NCBI RefSeq assembly: GCF_008123515.1
Contig: NZ_VSSR01000065.1
Span: forward strand, 17,856 to 81,855
Origin: Bradyrhizobium cytisi
GTDB lineage: Bacteria > Pseudomonadota > Alphaproteobacteria > Rhizobiales > Xanthobacteraceae
Direction: 5' to 3'
Length of the DNA stretch: 64,000 nt
In this document: positions 43,563 to 51,822 of the stretch, in pieces
Layout: the number at the start of each line of letters is the position of its first letter
Position numbering within the stretch: position 1 is the stretch's first letter
Position numbers and translations under genes: made by a program
The notes under the pieces: model-generated
The model's input: only the letters and a program-made list of their open reading frames with translations
The model's database searches: none
What the model was told of the DNA's origin: nothing

Positions 43563-44723
43563 ATGGCAACGGACGAATTGGTCGCGACCACGGGCATCGC
43601 GCAGCACGGCGCGGTCCGGCTGCCGTCGGTCGATATCGACAGCCTCAACGTCGAGCTGAAGGACGAGGACGGCTTCCTCGGCGACCGCGCCAGCAAGGGC
43701 GCGTTCCGGGAGATGCTCGACCGCTGGCGCAAGCCGCTGCGCAAATCCGGCGAGGACCCGTTCGGCAAGGAGCCCTCGGACCAGATCAGCAAGAAGACCC
43801 TGGATGCGATCCTGGTCGGCGACGACACCGAGGCGTCTGCGATCGTGCACAGCGCAATCGAGGAATTCGCCCAGGAGCTCGCCTATGTCACGCGGCGCTT
43901 CCTCAAGACCAAGGCATGGGCCAGGACCGAGCGCATCGTGGTCGGCGGCGGTTTTCGCGACTCCCGGCTCGGCGAGCTCGCGATCGCGCGCACGCAAATC
44001 ATCCTGAAATCCGAGGATTTCAAGATCGACGTGATGCCGATCCGCGCCCATCCCGACGAGGCCGGCATGATCGGCGCGCTGCATCTGGCGCCATCCTGGA
44101 TTCTCGAGGCGCATGACAGCATCCTCGCGGTCGATATCGGCGGCACCAACATCCGCTGCGGCCTGGTGGAAACCGGCTGGAAGAAGGCCAGGGACCTGTC
44201 GAAGGCCAAGGTCGCGAAGTCCGAGCTGTGGCGTCACGCCGACGACGAGCCGACGCGCGAGGGCGCGGTGAAGCGGCTCGCCAAGATGCTGAAGGGGCTG
44301 ATCACCGAGGCCGAGGCAGACGGCTTCAAGCTCGCGCCCTTCATTGGCATCGCCTGTCCCGGCGTCATCAACCCGGACGGCTCGATCGAGAAGGGCGCGC
44401 AGAACCTGCCGGGCAATTGGGAGAGCAGCAAGTTCAACCTGCCGGCGAGCCTGATCGAAGCCATTCCGCAGATCGGCGAGCACGACACCGCGATCCTGAT
44501 GCACAATGACGGCGTGGTTCAGGGCCTCTCGGAAGTGCCGTTCATGCAGGATGTCGATCGCTGGGGCGTGCTCACCATCGGCACCGGCCTTGGCAATGCG
44601 CGCTTTACCAACCGCCACAAGGACGGCGGCAACGGCAAGGACAAGGACCGGGATACTACCGAGAACGGCAAGAAAAAGGGCAAGCAAAACAACAAGAACG
44701 ACCAGAAGGCCGACAAGGAGTAA
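43563..44723 (+). CDS. ROK-like protein with its two halves in permuted order
   Basis: 386 residues. The C-terminal half (about 185-350) looks like the beginning of a ROK sugar kinase: ILAVDIGGTNIRCGLVE (phosphate-1 loop, 187-203), IGIACPGVI (261-269), HNDG with the catalytic-type Asp316, and LTIGTGLGN (337-345). The N-terminal half (about 80-180) looks like the end of a ROK kinase: a helix EASAIVHSAIEEFAQELAYV, the strand-loop ERIVVGGGF (123-131) and HPDEAGMIGALHLA (163-176). The ROK zinc motif (GHxxxxxxxxxCxCG) is absent. A charged Lys/Asp/Asn tail (352-386) ends it. ATG 43563 follows a GGGCCTTCC stretch. Sugar phosphorylation is possible but unproven. Confidence 0.75.
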   Translation: MATDELVATTGIAQHGAVRLPSVDIDSLNVELKDEDGFLGDRASKGAFREMLDRWRKPLRKSGEDPFGKEPSDQISKKTLDAILVGDDTEASAIVHSAIEEFAQELAYVTRRFLKTKAWARTERIVVGGGFRDSRLGELAIARTQIILKSEDFKIDVMPIRAHPDEAGMIGALHLAPSWILEAHDSILAVDIGGTNIRCGLVETGWKKARDLSKAKVAKSELWRHADDEPTREGAVKRLAKMLKGLITEAEADGFKLAPFIGIACPGVINPDGSIEKGAQNLPGNWESSKFNLPASLIEAIPQIGEHDTAILMHNDGVVQGLSEVPFMQDVDRWGVLTIGTGLGNARFTNRHKDGGNGKDKDRDTTENGKKKGKQNNKNDQKADKE

Positions 44724-44945
44724 CCTTGACTGGTTAGGTTAAGGGACGGATTGCGTTGCGGCGGAGCATCTGCACGCTAGGGTCGAATCGTCGCCTCACG
44801 CAGGCCTGCGAAGCCGCCCTTCCTGGCCAGCATTTCGATGAGCGGCACGGGACCGCCAGTGTTTACCGCGTCTGGCGGTCCCACCCGTTCTCTTAGAGCA
44901 TGATGGGATCGGACCGGACTCGCGCCCGAACGATTTCCCAGTGGC

Positions 44946-44989
44946 CATCCTTCGAGACGCCCGCCGTTGGCGGGCCCTCAGGATGAGGA
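44946..44989 (-). repeat. CATCCTTCGAGACGC repeat, copy A
   Basis: CATCCTTCGAGACGC...GGGCCCTCAGGATGAGG, with a CCCGCCGTTGGCGGG hairpin at its centre. It is the inverted relative of copy B at 45034. Confidence 0.82.
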
Positions 44990-45033
44990 CCAGGTGTGAG
45001 GCAGCAGTTTCAACGGGCACCGATGCCGCTTAG

Positions 45034-45078
45034 CCTCATCCTGAGGAGACCGCGAAGCGGTCGTCTCGAAGGACGAGG
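45034..45078 (+). repeat. CATCCTTCGAGACGC repeat, copy B (inverted)
   Basis: CCTCATCCTGAGGAGACCGC...GTCGTCTCGAAGGACGAGG, with an ACCGCGAAGCGGT hairpin at its centre. It faces copy A across 44 bases, so the two could form one large stem. Confidence 0.82.
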
Positions 45079-45153
45079 CGCGCACTCAGCTCGTACAAAA
45101 TGCCGTATGCGATCGCCCGTTCGACCAGCCCCCGCTTCAGCTGCCCCTGCCCT

Positions 45154-46017
45154 TCAGCTCCAGCCGATCCGCTGAAAGAACGCCGCGATTTCCGCCGCCG
45201 CGCGATCCGGATCCTCGCGATGCGGAAAGTGCCCGACGCCCGGAAACATCGCCAGATCGAGCTCGGCAAACGTCTCTCCCAGCCGGTCGGTCCAGGCATA
45301 GGGAAACAGCGGATCGTGCTCGGCCCAGCGCACGCAGGTCGGCACGTCGATCGGCGGTAGCTGCGGCGCTTCGCCCTTCATCATCGCGATGCGGCCGGCA
45401 TGCGACGCCCGATAATGCGCAAAGCCGCCGGCGAGATTGCCGTCTTTGAAGAAATTGTCGCCGAAGCTGTCGAGCACGTCGTCGAACGCATCCTTGCGAT
45501 GGGCCCAATTTTTGAGGAAGTGCGCGATATAGAGCCGGCAGTTCTCGCGGCTCGCGCCGACGAGCCGAGGTGCCATCTCCATCTGGTGGAAAGATTGATA
45601 CCAGATGTGGTTGAGCCTTTCAGGCGCGGCCATCCGCGGCCCGATGCCGGGATAGACGAAATCGAACAGAAATAGCCCGGCCAGCCGCTCCGGCGCCTGG
45701 CGGCCGAGCGGCTGCATCACCGCGCCGCCGACATCATGGCCGACCACGCCAAATCGCGCGATGCCGAGCCCGTCCATCAGCGCGAGCATATCGGCCGCAT
45801 GGCCGTCCGGCCCGAAAACCCCGTCCGGCTTGTCGCTGTCGCCGAAGCCGCGCAGATCGGGCGCGATCAGCGTGAAACGGTCCGAAAGCCTTGAGATCAC
45901 CGGCTCCCAGGTCAGCCAGAATTCCGGCCAACCATGCAGCAAAAGCAGCGGTTTGCCCGTTCCAGCGCGCACCACATGGAATTCGGCGCCATTGGCGGAG
46001 ATCGTCAGGTGCTCCAT
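45154..46017 (-). CDS. Alpha/beta hydrolase, haloalkane dehalogenase / epoxide hydrolase type
   Basis: 287 residues. The oxyanion motif is LLLLHGWPEFWLTW (HGWPE), the nucleophile is Asp95 in VGHDVGGAV, the acid is in RWAEHDPLFPY, and the catalytic His is in FPGVGHFPHRED. An aspartate nucleophile marks the branch of epoxide hydrolases, haloalkane dehalogenases and fluoroacetate dehalogenases. The cap region (about 130-215) includes NHIWYQSFHQME, similar to fluoroacetate dehalogenase-like enzymes. No signal peptide. The substrate is not determinable. It stands alone. Confidence 0.88.
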   Translation of the reverse strand: MEHLTISANGAEFHVVRAGTGKPLLLLHGWPEFWLTWEPVISRLSDRFTLIAPDLRGFGDSDKPDGVFGPDGHAADMLALMDGLGIARFGVVGHDVGGAVMQPLGRQAPERLAGLFLFDFVYPGIGPRMAAPERLNHIWYQSFHQMEMAPRLVGASRENCRLYIAHFLKNWAHRKDAFDDVLDSFGDNFFKDGNLAGGFAHYRASHAGRIAMMKGEAPQLPPIDVPTCVRWAEHDPLFPYAWTDRLGETFAELDLAMFPGVGHFPHREDPDRAAAEIAAFFQRIGWS

Positions 46018-46217
46018 GGCAGTTCCTCCCGGGACAAGAGCGTTTTCAAGCGAAGTGGACGCCGGTTCGCGTCAAGAAAACGCGTCAAGCAAGAATTGAG
46101 CTGGTGCGGGGCTGAAAGAGGCAGCGGATTTTCCCCTTTCGCGCCTTGTCTGGCCCGCCATCCTCGCCTATTAACGCCCCCAACCACAGGGGCCCTGCTC
46201 CTACCATGGCGCCTTCA

Positions 46218-46307
46218 GGAGAGGTGGCAGAGTGGTTGAATGCACCGCACTCGAAATGCGGCATAGGTGCAAGCCTATCGGGGGTTCGAATCCCTCCCTC
46301 TCCGCCA
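46218..46307 (+). tRNA. tRNA-Ser (anticodon CGA)
   Basis: 90 nt. The acceptor stem GGAGAGG (46218-46224) pairs with CCTCTCC, followed by G and an encoded CCA (46305-46307). The anticodon arm is CCGCA-CTCGAAA-TGCGG with anticodon CGA at 46252-46254, reading UCG serine codons. A long variable arm (CATAGGTGCAAGCCTATC) confirms a class II serine tRNA. The T arm is GGGGG-TTCGAAT-CCCTC. The LysR gene ends two bases after it on the other strand. Confidence 0.97.
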
Positions 46308-46309
46308 AT

Positions 46310-47215
46310 TCAAGAAACCCGCCCCGCTAGCACCGTCCGTACCGTCGCCACGAACGCCTGCGCCGCCGGCGACAGCGATCGGCCCTGCCGCTGCAGCAGC
46401 GACACCGGTCGCGTGATGGCCGGCCGCACCAGAGGCCTTGCGATCAGGGTCGGAAACTGATCGGCCGGCAGCATCGTGGCGGGAAGAATGGCAAGTCCCA
46501 GCCCCTGAGCCGTCATGGCGAGCGCGGTGTTGATCAGCGCGACTTCATGGGTGGGCGTGAGCCGCTTGCCCTGCGCGCTCAGCGCCAGATCGATTTGCAT
46601 GCGGATGCGCGTCTCGCGCCGCATCGCGATTGTCGGCCGCTCGGCCAACTCGTCCCATGTCAGCGACGGCTGCGCGGCGAAGTCGGCTGTGCGCCGGCCG
46701 ATCGCACTCAGCCTGCCGCGGGTCAGGGTCTCGATCGTCATCTCAGGCAATTCACCTTCCACGCTGCCGATCGCGAATTCCGCGTCCGTCGACATCATGC
46801 GTGGAACGAGATCGTCGGCCGCCATGTCGCGCATGTCGATCTCGATGTCAGGAAAGCCTGCGCGGAATTTTGCCAGCACCGGCGGCAGCAGCGCCGAGGC
46901 CGCGCCGGCCGACGCCAGAAACGCAACGCGGCCGGCGCGCGCCTGCGCGAGGTCGCGCATGCGTCGTGACAGGCCGAGCGCATCGCTCAGCATCCGTTCG
47001 GCGGATTGATAGGCCTCGTCGGCCGCCGGCGTCGGCTGCACGGAGCGCGTGGAGCGGTCAAACAACCTGACGCCGAGCTGGACCTCGAGCTGCTGGATCA
47101 GGAGGCTTGCGGCGGATTGCGTGATTCCCAGCTCGCGCGCCGCCCGCGTGATGCTGCGCGTACGATACACGCCGGTAAAGGCCCGCAGCTGCCGCAGGGT
47201 GACGTTCATAGGCAA
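46310..47215 (-). CDS. LysR-family transcriptional regulator
   Basis: 301 residues. N-terminal winged HTH (about 4-62: VTLRQLRAFTGVYRTRSITRAARELGITQSAASLLIQQLE), then a periplasmic-binding-like effector domain (about 92-295). It is divergent from the flavin monooxygenase gene, and a CTCAT-N6-ATGAG palindrome lies between them, as expected for a LysR regulator of the neighbouring catabolic genes. The inducer is unknown. The gene ends two bases from the tRNA-Ser. Confidence 0.92.
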   Translation of the reverse strand: MPMNVTLRQLRAFTGVYRTRSITRAARELGITQSAASLLIQQLEVQLGVRLFDRSTRSVQPTPAADEAYQSAERMLSDALGLSRRMRDLAQARAGRVAFLASAGAASALLPPVLAKFRAGFPDIEIDMRDMAADDLVPRMMSTDAEFAIGSVEGELPEMTIETLTRGRLSAIGRRTADFAAQPSLTWDELAERPTIAMRRETRIRMQIDLALSAQGKRLTPTHEVALINTALAMTAQGLGLAILPATMLPADQFPTLIARPLVRPAITRPVSLLQRQGRSLSPAAQAFVATVRTVLAGRVS

Positions 47216-47217
47216 AG

Positions 47218-47233
47218 CTCATGAATTGATGAG
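47218..47233. promoter_or_regulatory. Candidate LysR operator
   Basis: CTCAT (47218-47222), GAATTG, ATGAG (47229-47233): a 5-base inverted repeat of the T-N11-A kind bound by LysR proteins. It starts three bases upstream of the LysR ATG and 90 bases before the monooxygenase start. TATAAC at 47251 could be the -10 element of the divergent gene, but the -35 is unclear. Confidence 0.5.
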
Positions 47234-47322
47234 TTCTTTCCGGCTAATCTTATAACCGAGCCTGCAATAAAATGCATGCTGCGCAAGCGGCAAAGTTCGC
47301 GGCCTTGGGATGGAGACAGACC

Positions 47323-48963
47323 GTGAGGACACAGGTCCTGATCGTGGGTGCCGGCCCGGTCGGATTGACCGCGGCGATGGATCTGGCCTCGCGCGGCATC
47401 GACGTCGTCGTCGCCGAGATCCGCCATGCCGGTGATCCGCCCAACGTCAAATGCAATCACGTGTCGGCGCGCTCGATGGAAGTGTTCCGGAGGCTCGGCA
47501 TGGCGACAAAGCTGCGCGATGCGGGCCTGCCCGCGGACTTCCCGAACGATTGCTCCTACCGGACCACGGCGACCGGCATCGAGCTCTGCCGTATCGACAT
47601 TCCTTCCCGCGCGCGCCGCTACAGCGCGACCGGCGGCCCCGACACCTGGTGGCCGACGCCGGAGCCGCCGCACCGGATCAATCAAGTCTATCTCGAGCCG
47701 ATCCTGTTCAGCCACGCCGCCGCCCAGGCGGGCATCACTATTCTGGCGCGCACGGAAATCACTGAGATCGAGCAGGACGATGACCACGCGGTTGCGCGTG
47801 CGCGCAATCTCGACAGCGGAGAGACGCTTCGAATCGAAGCCAGTTTTATCATCGGGTGCGACGGCAGCCGCTCGTTGGTTCGCAAAGCGATTGGAGCAAG
47901 CCTGTCCGGAACGCCGGTGATTCAGCGCGTACAATCGACCTTTATCGAAGCGCCGCAACTGAAGGAGTTGATGGGGGCGCACAAGCCGGCCTGGATGGTG
48001 CTGTCGCTCAACCCGCGACGCTCGGGCACGACGGTGGCGATCGACGGTCACGACCGCTGGCTGATCCACAACCACCTCAGGCCCGACGAGCCCGAGTTCG
48101 ACTCGGTCGATCGCGACTGGTCGATCCGCGCCATTCTCGGCGTCGACGAGCGTTTCGAATACAAGATTGTCAGCAAGGAAGACTGGGTCGGGCGCCGGCT
48201 GGTGGCCAATCGCTTCCGCGACCGCAGGGTATTCATCTGCGGCGACGCCGCGCATCTGTGGATGCCCTATGCGGGCTATGGCATGAACGCCGGCATCGCC
48301 GACGCCGTCGATCTCTGCTGGCAATTGGCGGCGCATCTGAACGGCTGGGCGTCCGCTGCGATGCTCGACGCCTACGAGGCAGAGCGCCAGCCCATCACCG
48401 ACCAGGTGTCGCGCTTTGCGATGGACCACGCGATGAAGATGATGGCGCAGCGCGGCGGCGTATCGGCGGAGATCGAGGACCACACGCCGCGGGGCCACGC
48501 GGCGCGCGCGGCACTGGCCAAAGCAGCCTATGATCTCAACGTGCAGCAATATTGCTGCGCCGGATTGAACTTCGGCTATTACTACGACACCTCGCCGATC
48601 ATCGCTTATGATGGCGAGACCCCGCCGGTTTACGCGATGGGCAGCTTCACCCCCTCCACCGTGCCGGGCGCACGCGCGCCGCACGTTTTCCTGCGCGACG
48701 GGCGATCACTCTACGACGCATTCGGTACGGGCTACAATCTCTTGCGGTTCGATCCGGCGATCGATGTGGCACGATTGCAGTCCGCCGCAGAAGCGCGTGG
48801 CGTTCCGCTCACACTGATCGACATCGCGCCGGACGAGGCCAACGGCGCCTATGCCGAGAAGCTCGTGCTGGTGCGGCCCGACCAGCACATCGCCTGGCGC
48901 GGGCAGGCGACGCCTGAAGATCCACAAGCATTGTTGGCGCGTCTCACCGGCGTGGCGGCGTAA
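47323..48963 (+). CDS. FAD-dependent monooxygenase (aromatic hydroxylase type)
   Basis: 546 residues of the flavoprotein hydroxylase family (PheA/MhpA/TfdB-like). FAD motif VLIVGAGPVGLTAAMDLASRG at the start, FIIGCDGSRSLVRKAIG (the DG motif) and FICGDAAHLWMPYAGYGMNAGIADAVDLCWQLA (GD motif) are all present. A C-terminal thioredoxin-like domain (about 440-545) is expected. GTG 47323 is preferred, with GGAGA six bases upstream, over ATG 47272. It probably hydroxylates an aromatic substrate with NAD(P)H and O2. It lies 31 bases before a Bug binding protein and divergent from LysR, forming a small catabolic cluster. Confidence 0.88.
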   Translation: MRTQVLIVGAGPVGLTAAMDLASRGIDVVVAEIRHAGDPPNVKCNHVSARSMEVFRRLGMATKLRDAGLPADFPNDCSYRTTATGIELCRIDIPSRARRYSATGGPDTWWPTPEPPHRINQVYLEPILFSHAAAQAGITILARTEITEIEQDDDHAVARARNLDSGETLRIEASFIIGCDGSRSLVRKAIGASLSGTPVIQRVQSTFIEAPQLKELMGAHKPAWMVLSLNPRRSGTTVAIDGHDRWLIHNHLRPDEPEFDSVDRDWSIRAILGVDERFEYKIVSKEDWVGRRLVANRFRDRRVFICGDAAHLWMPYAGYGMNAGIADAVDLCWQLAAHLNGWASAAMLDAYEAERQPITDQVSRFAMDHAMKMMAQRGGVSAEIEDHTPRGHAARAALAKAAYDLNVQQYCCAGLNFGYYYDTSPIIAYDGETPPVYAMGSFTPSTVPGARAPHVFLRDGRSLYDAFGTGYNLLRFDPAIDVARLQSAAEARGVPLTLIDIAPDEANGAYAEKLVLVRPDQHIAWRGQATPEDPQALLARLTGVAA

Positions 48964-48994
48964 GCAATTCATAAAAGAGACCAGGGAGGAGAGC

Positions 48995-49975
48995 GTGTTT
49001 CACGTTGCAAGGCGCCGCATTCTGGCCGTGCTGTCGGGTGCGGTTCTCGCCGCGTTGCCGCTACAGGCAGTCGACGCGGCCTATCCGGAGCAGTTGATCA
49101 AGATCATCGTGACCTTCCCGCCCGGCGGCAGTGCCGACACCGTCATCCGCGCGCTCGAGCCGCTCGTCACCGCCGAGCTCAGGCAGAGCCTGGTGATCGA
49201 GAATCGCGCCGGGGCCGGGGGCAATATCGGCATGGCGGCTGTCGCGCAGGCCAAGCCCGACGGCTACACGCTCGGCGTCGCGCCGGCGGGCGCGCTGACG
49301 GTGAATCCGCACCTCAATTCGTCGATGCCGTTCGATCCGAAGGATCTCGCGCCGATCACGCTGCTTGCGGAAATTCCGTTCGTGCTGGTCTCGTCGGCCG
49401 ACATTCCCGCGCACAACGTTGCGGAGGCGATCGCACTCGCCAAGGCGAAGCCCGGCGCGCTGTCGATCGGCCATGGCGGCAATTCGACGGCGATGCATTT
49501 GACGGCCGCGCTATTCACGCAGAAGACCGGGATCGACATGGAGCTGGTCCCGTATCGCGGCACGGCGCCGGCGTCGGTCGACGTTCTCGCAGGCCATGTG
49601 CCCTTCGCGGTGCTGGACATTCCTGCGTCGATGCAATTGATTCTCGACGGCAAGCTCAACGCAATCGGCGTGTCTTCGGCACGCCGTGTTCCGTCCCTGC
49701 CCGACGTGCCGACGCTCGCCGAGAGCGGCATTGCGGGCTTCGAATCCGTCGGCTGGTTCGGGCTGGTCGCTCCTTCAGGCACGCCTCCGGACATCGTCGT
49801 CAGACTGAATGAGGCCTTCGTAAAAGCCCTGAAGGACCCATCGGTGGCCGGGAGGATCCAGACCCTCGGCGCAGAGCCCGCCCCGACGTCCCCGGAAGAG
49901 TTTGGCCGCTTCATTCAGAGCGAAAGCGCGAAATGGGGCAAGCTGATCAGCGAGGCCGGCATCAAGGCGAACTAG
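48995..49975 (+). CDS. Bug/TctC-family periplasmic substrate-binding protein
   Basis: 326 residues. Signal peptide MFHVARRRILAVLSGAVLAALPLQAVDA, then the family core IKIIVTFPPGGSADTVIRALEPLV, VIENRAGAGGNIGMAAVAQAKPDGYTL, LVPYRGTAPASVDVLAGHVPFAVLD and VPTLAESGIAGFESVGWFGL. It starts at GTG 48995 behind GGGAGGAG; the frame stays open upstream inside the monooxygenase gene. Likely co-transcribed with the monooxygenase and may bind its substrate, an aromatic or dicarboxylic acid. No TctA/TctB permease genes are adjacent. Unlike the copy at 36679, this one is intact. Confidence 0.92.
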   Translation: MFHVARRRILAVLSGAVLAALPLQAVDAAYPEQLIKIIVTFPPGGSADTVIRALEPLVTAELRQSLVIENRAGAGGNIGMAAVAQAKPDGYTLGVAPAGALTVNPHLNSSMPFDPKDLAPITLLAEIPFVLVSSADIPAHNVAEAIALAKAKPGALSIGHGGNSTAMHLTAALFTQKTGIDMELVPYRGTAPASVDVLAGHVPFAVLDIPASMQLILDGKLNAIGVSSARRVPSLPDVPTLAESGIAGFESVGWFGLVAPSGTPPDIVVRLNEAFVKALKDPSVAGRIQTLGAEPAPTSPEEFGRFIQSESAKWGKLISEAGIKAN

Positions 49976-50550
49976 CGCTGCCGTTTCGAGTTACGTTGAC
50001 AATGCACAAAATTGCGCGGCGCGCCCGACCATGAGCGCGCCTGAACTAGGTAGCGTGTCACACGAACTGGAAGCGCCGCCCAGCCGCGTCCGCTTCGATG
50101 AGCTCAACAGCGTCAGTGCCGATCAGGCGCTTTGCAATGATGACATCGTGCTCCTGTTTTGCCCGACGTGTCAAACGCCGCGCGAGGTCATCCGAAATCG
50201 CCGACGCTGCGGTCGCCACTTATCTCTGCCGACCTCCGAAAGTGTGACTGGAAACCTGCCGGCAGTGTCGCCAACAACTCGCGCCAGTGTCGATTCCGAC
50301 CCTCCACCACCCGGCGTGCGCCACTCTCCAAATTTCGTCCACCGCCTCAGATGCTTCGCCAGCAGCAGCGCGCCTCGCGCCGGCAGCCGCCGTCTACTGT
50401 GCATGGGGTTGTTTTCGACATTTTTGTTGTCAGGCTGGGAACTCCCCCTCGGTGCGGTGATAGGTTGAACCTGCCGCCGGCGCGATTCGACCAACATCCC
50501 GCGGCCGGCAGGGAGCCAGCCGCAGGCCAGCCGTCAGGTGATCCACCACG
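49976..50550. other. Intergenic region with a possible small gene remnant
   Basis: 575 bases between the Bug gene and the DUF2157 gene. On the - strand, 50219-50058 encodes 53 residues from GTG (starting MATAASAISDDLARRL, ending GRRFQFV) with a normal high-GC codon pattern. It could be a small gene or the end of a deleted one; no family was recognised. Longer frames on the + strand (50031-50468) have Cys/Arg/Ser-rich translations without family features and were not called. Confidence 0.35.
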
Positions 50551-51822
50551 ATGTTCGACAAGACCTATCGGCAACGGCTCGAAGCTGATCTCGCGCAATG
50601 GGAAGCCGATGGCGTGATTGCGCCGGCGGCCGCCGCCTCCATTCGTGGTGCGCTGCCGCCGCTGTCGCCGGGCATCAACATCGCGGTGATCGTTGCCATC
50701 GTCGGGGGCCTGTTGATCGCGGCCGCCTTCCTTGCCTTCGTCGCGGCGCATTGGACCGAGATCGCGCGACTGTTGCGGTTCGCGATCCTGCTTGCCGGCA
50801 TGATCGTCGCCGGCGGCCTCGGGGCGTGGTTCGTGGCGAGCGGCCGCATTGTTCTCGCCGACCTCTGTTCGAGCATCGGCGCGATCATCTACGGCGCAGG
50901 CATCGCGCTGGTCGGCCAGATGTATCATCTCGGCGATGATTTTGCCGGCGGCATGCTGTTGTGGTCGATCGGCGCATTTGCCGCGGCGCTGCTGACCGGC
51001 TCGCGCGGCGCGCTTGCGGTCGGGCTCGCGGCCGCCTGCATCTGGACCTGCATGCGCGCCTATGATGCGCCGGACGCCCTTCACCTTCAATTCGTGGTGG
51101 TCTGGCTGATCGCCGCCGCTATCGCGCTCGCGTGGCATTCCCGGGTCGCTGCCCATCTCGTCGCGATCGCGGTGCTGCCGTGGTGGATCGCGACGTCGCT
51201 GCGCTTCGACTTCGAAGGTGTCCAGCCGTCCTTCGTGCTGGCGAACGGCGCGGCCCTGCTGTTCGGCGCCGGGCTCGCGATCGCCGCCGTGCCATTGCCG
51301 CGGGCGCGCGGGCTTGGATCCGTCCTGGCGATCTATGGCGCGTTCGCGCTGGCCGTCGTCGCCTTCCTGGAGGTGACAACGGTCGACGATCTCTTCCGCC
51401 TTCGGACAAGCACGACCGCGGCCCAACCATCGTGGGCGATCATGTGCGGCGTCGCGGGTGTGGTGCTCGCGCTCGCATCCGCCGGCGTGACCAAGCGTGT
51501 CGGCGAAATCCTCGCGGCCTGCGCGATCGGGCTCGTGCTGATCGCCGCGCCGGTCTGGCCGGCATCCGCGGCTGGCGAGCCCTGGTTCGCTTATGCCGCG
51601 CTGCTCTGCGCCATGCTGTGCCTCGTCGTCTCCGGCGTGCTCGACGATGTGCGTCCGCGGATCGTCGCCGGCTGGCTCGGCATCGCCGGCGTCATCGCCG
51701 CGATCACCTGGGCGGTGAAGGGCTCGCTGCTGCGCCGCTCGGCCTTCCTGGCAGTGGCGGGCGTCGTCGCCGTCGTCTTCGCAACCGCGCTCAATCGCGC
51801 GCTGCCGAGGGCTGAACGATGA
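50551..51822 (+). CDS. DUF2157 membrane protein
   Basis: 423 residues. A soluble N-terminal segment (MFDKTYRQRLEADLAQWEADGVIAPAAAAS, 1-50) of the DUF2157 type precedes about ten to twelve membrane helices (from AVIVAIVGGLLIAAAFLAFVAAHW at about 49 to the end), including LCSSIGAIIYGAGIALVGQMYHLG. Function unknown. Its TGA overlaps the ATG of the next gene by ATGA, so the two are translationally coupled and probably act together in the inner membrane. Confidence 0.87.
   Translation: MFDKTYRQRLEADLAQWEADGVIAPAAAASIRGALPPLSPGINIAVIVAIVGGLLIAAAFLAFVAAHWTEIARLLRFAILLAGMIVAGGLGAWFVASGRIVLADLCSSIGAIIYGAGIALVGQMYHLGDDFAGGMLLWSIGAFAAALLTGSRGALAVGLAAACIWTCMRAYDAPDALHLQFVVVWLIAAAIALAWHSRVAAHLVAIAVLPWWIATSLRFDFEGVQPSFVLANGAALLFGAGLAIAAVPLPRARGLGSVLAIYGAFALAVVAFLEVTTVDDLFRLRTSTTAAQPSWAIMCGVAGVVLALASAGVTKRVGEILAACAIGLVLIAAPVWPASAAGEPWFAYAALLCAMLCLVVSGVLDDVRPRIVAGWLGIAGVIAAITWAVKGSLLRRSAFLAVAGVVAVVFATALNRALPRAER

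Larger units (their letters stand above)
44724..45153. other. Intergenic region with repeats
   Basis: 430 bases between the ROK-like gene and the convergent hydrolase gene. It holds two copies of a repeat in opposite orientation (44946-44989 and 45034-45078). A half-element TTAGAGCATGATGGGATCGG at 44894 resembles the repeat at 57084. Short open frames on the - strand here are made of repeat sequence, and I see no gene. Confidence 0.7.

Noticed and set aside
44796..45299. Short - strand frames after the ROK-like gene
   Set aside because: They are built from the CATCCTTCGAGACGC repeats and the shadow of the hydrolase gene.
50031..50617. Two + strand frames in the gap before the DUF2157 gene
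   Set aside because: Compositions rich in Arg, Ser, Pro and Cys with no domain; the second runs into the DUF2157 gene in another frame.
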